Assembly (NCBI GenBank): GCA_963680875.1
Contig: OY804579.1
Coordinates: forward strand, 19,639,804-19,703,803
Reading direction: 5' to 3'
Origin: Bathymodiolus brooksi
Lineage: Eukaryota > Mollusca > Bivalvia > Mytilida > Modiolidae
DNA length: 64,000 nt
In this document: in pieces, positions 63,758 through 64,000 of the stretch
Numbering within the stretch: the first letter of the stretch is position 1
Layout: each line of letters opens with the position of its first letter
Program-made: the position numbers and the translations under genes
Notes under the pieces: model-generated
The model's database searches: none
Told to the model about the DNA's origin: nothing
The model's input: the letters and a program-made list of their open reading frames with translations, nothing else

Positions 63758-64000
63758 GGCCTTTAGGCCATGTGAGCTATTGTCATCACTTTTTGTCCGT
63801 CGTCCGTCCGTCAACATTTCACATTTTAATCTTCTCCTCAGAAACCACTGGGCCAATTGCAACCAAACTTTGGTGGAATGGTCCTTGGATGGCCCCCTTC
63901 CAAAATTGTGTCCGACTTCCAACCAAGATGGCCACCAAGCTAAAAATAGAAAAAAAGGGGGATGAAATAAATTGTTCATTGCTGCTTTAGTATAAGTCAA
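63758..64000 (+). mobile_element. Helitron-like family A, copy 5 (5' part, split by a transposon)
   Basis: GGCCATGTGAGCTATTGTCA then CCGTCGTCCGTCCGTC, TTCTCCTCAGAAACCACTGG and AACCAAGATGGCCACC match the start of the other copies. Its missing first bases (GCTCACC) lie at 57929-57935, on the other side of the 5.8-kb transposon. Runs off the window. Confidence 0.65.

Overview
This is eukaryotic, AT-rich genomic DNA with spliced exons (GT-AG, phase-consistent), long introns and many dispersed and tandem repeats. Repeat families with an AGCTCACCTG 5' end, a TTGGAGTTATCTCCCTT minisatellite and tRNA-derived SINE relics suggest a bivalve mollusc, perhaps mytilid-like. That assignment rests on recognising repeats, not on a search.

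The main gene is on the + strand: 29 internal exons (2226-53111, 5,652 coding bases, 1,884 codons) of one large non-receptor protein tyrosine phosphatase of the PTPN13 type. Reading in order, it encodes a FERM domain (exons 2-7), acidic linkers, five PDZ domains (exons 12; 14-16; 17-18; 20-21; 23-24) and most of a PTP catalytic domain (exons 26-29, with a WPD loop and [10 protein letters not shown]). All splice phases join without a frameshift or stop. The 5' end (the KIND-domain region in vertebrate PTPN13) and the last PTP exon(s) with the Q-loop are not in the window.

The introns hold most of the unusual sequence. Large minisatellites lie at 6.39-11.61 kb (51-bp unit, about 100 copies), 14.26-17.50 kb (37-bp unit, about 87 copies), and 56.23-57.93 kb (24-bp unit). 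A dimeric higher-order repeat lies at 38.47-42.35 kb and a 310-bp tandem at 53.98-55.24 kb. These give long open frames (up to about 950 codons) that I judge not to be genes. Several non-autonomous transposon families are present, some with several copies in this one gene: a TTAA-flanked MITE (3 copies), a CAGTGAAACCTG-ended MITE (4 copies), a 6-bp-TSD element, long fold-backs, SINEs and a Tigger relic. A family with AGCTCACCTG at its 5' end and a terminal hairpin followed by CTRG-T at its 3' end has five copies, all on the + strand, and looks Helitron-like.

Downstream of the last PTP exon found, 57936-63757 looks like one DNA transposon of about 5.8 kb. It has related inverted ends, palindromic subterminal repeats, and a broken minus-strand transposase of the KRBA2/Ginger-like integrase type. 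Inside that transposase's intron sits a second element (61116-62159) with near-perfect terminal inverted repeats, an 8-bp target duplication, and an interior made largely of palindromic ACTGGTAATACCAGT units. The 5.8-kb transposon itself seems to have inserted into the 5' tip of a Helitron-like copy, so the right end of the window is a nest of at least three levels.
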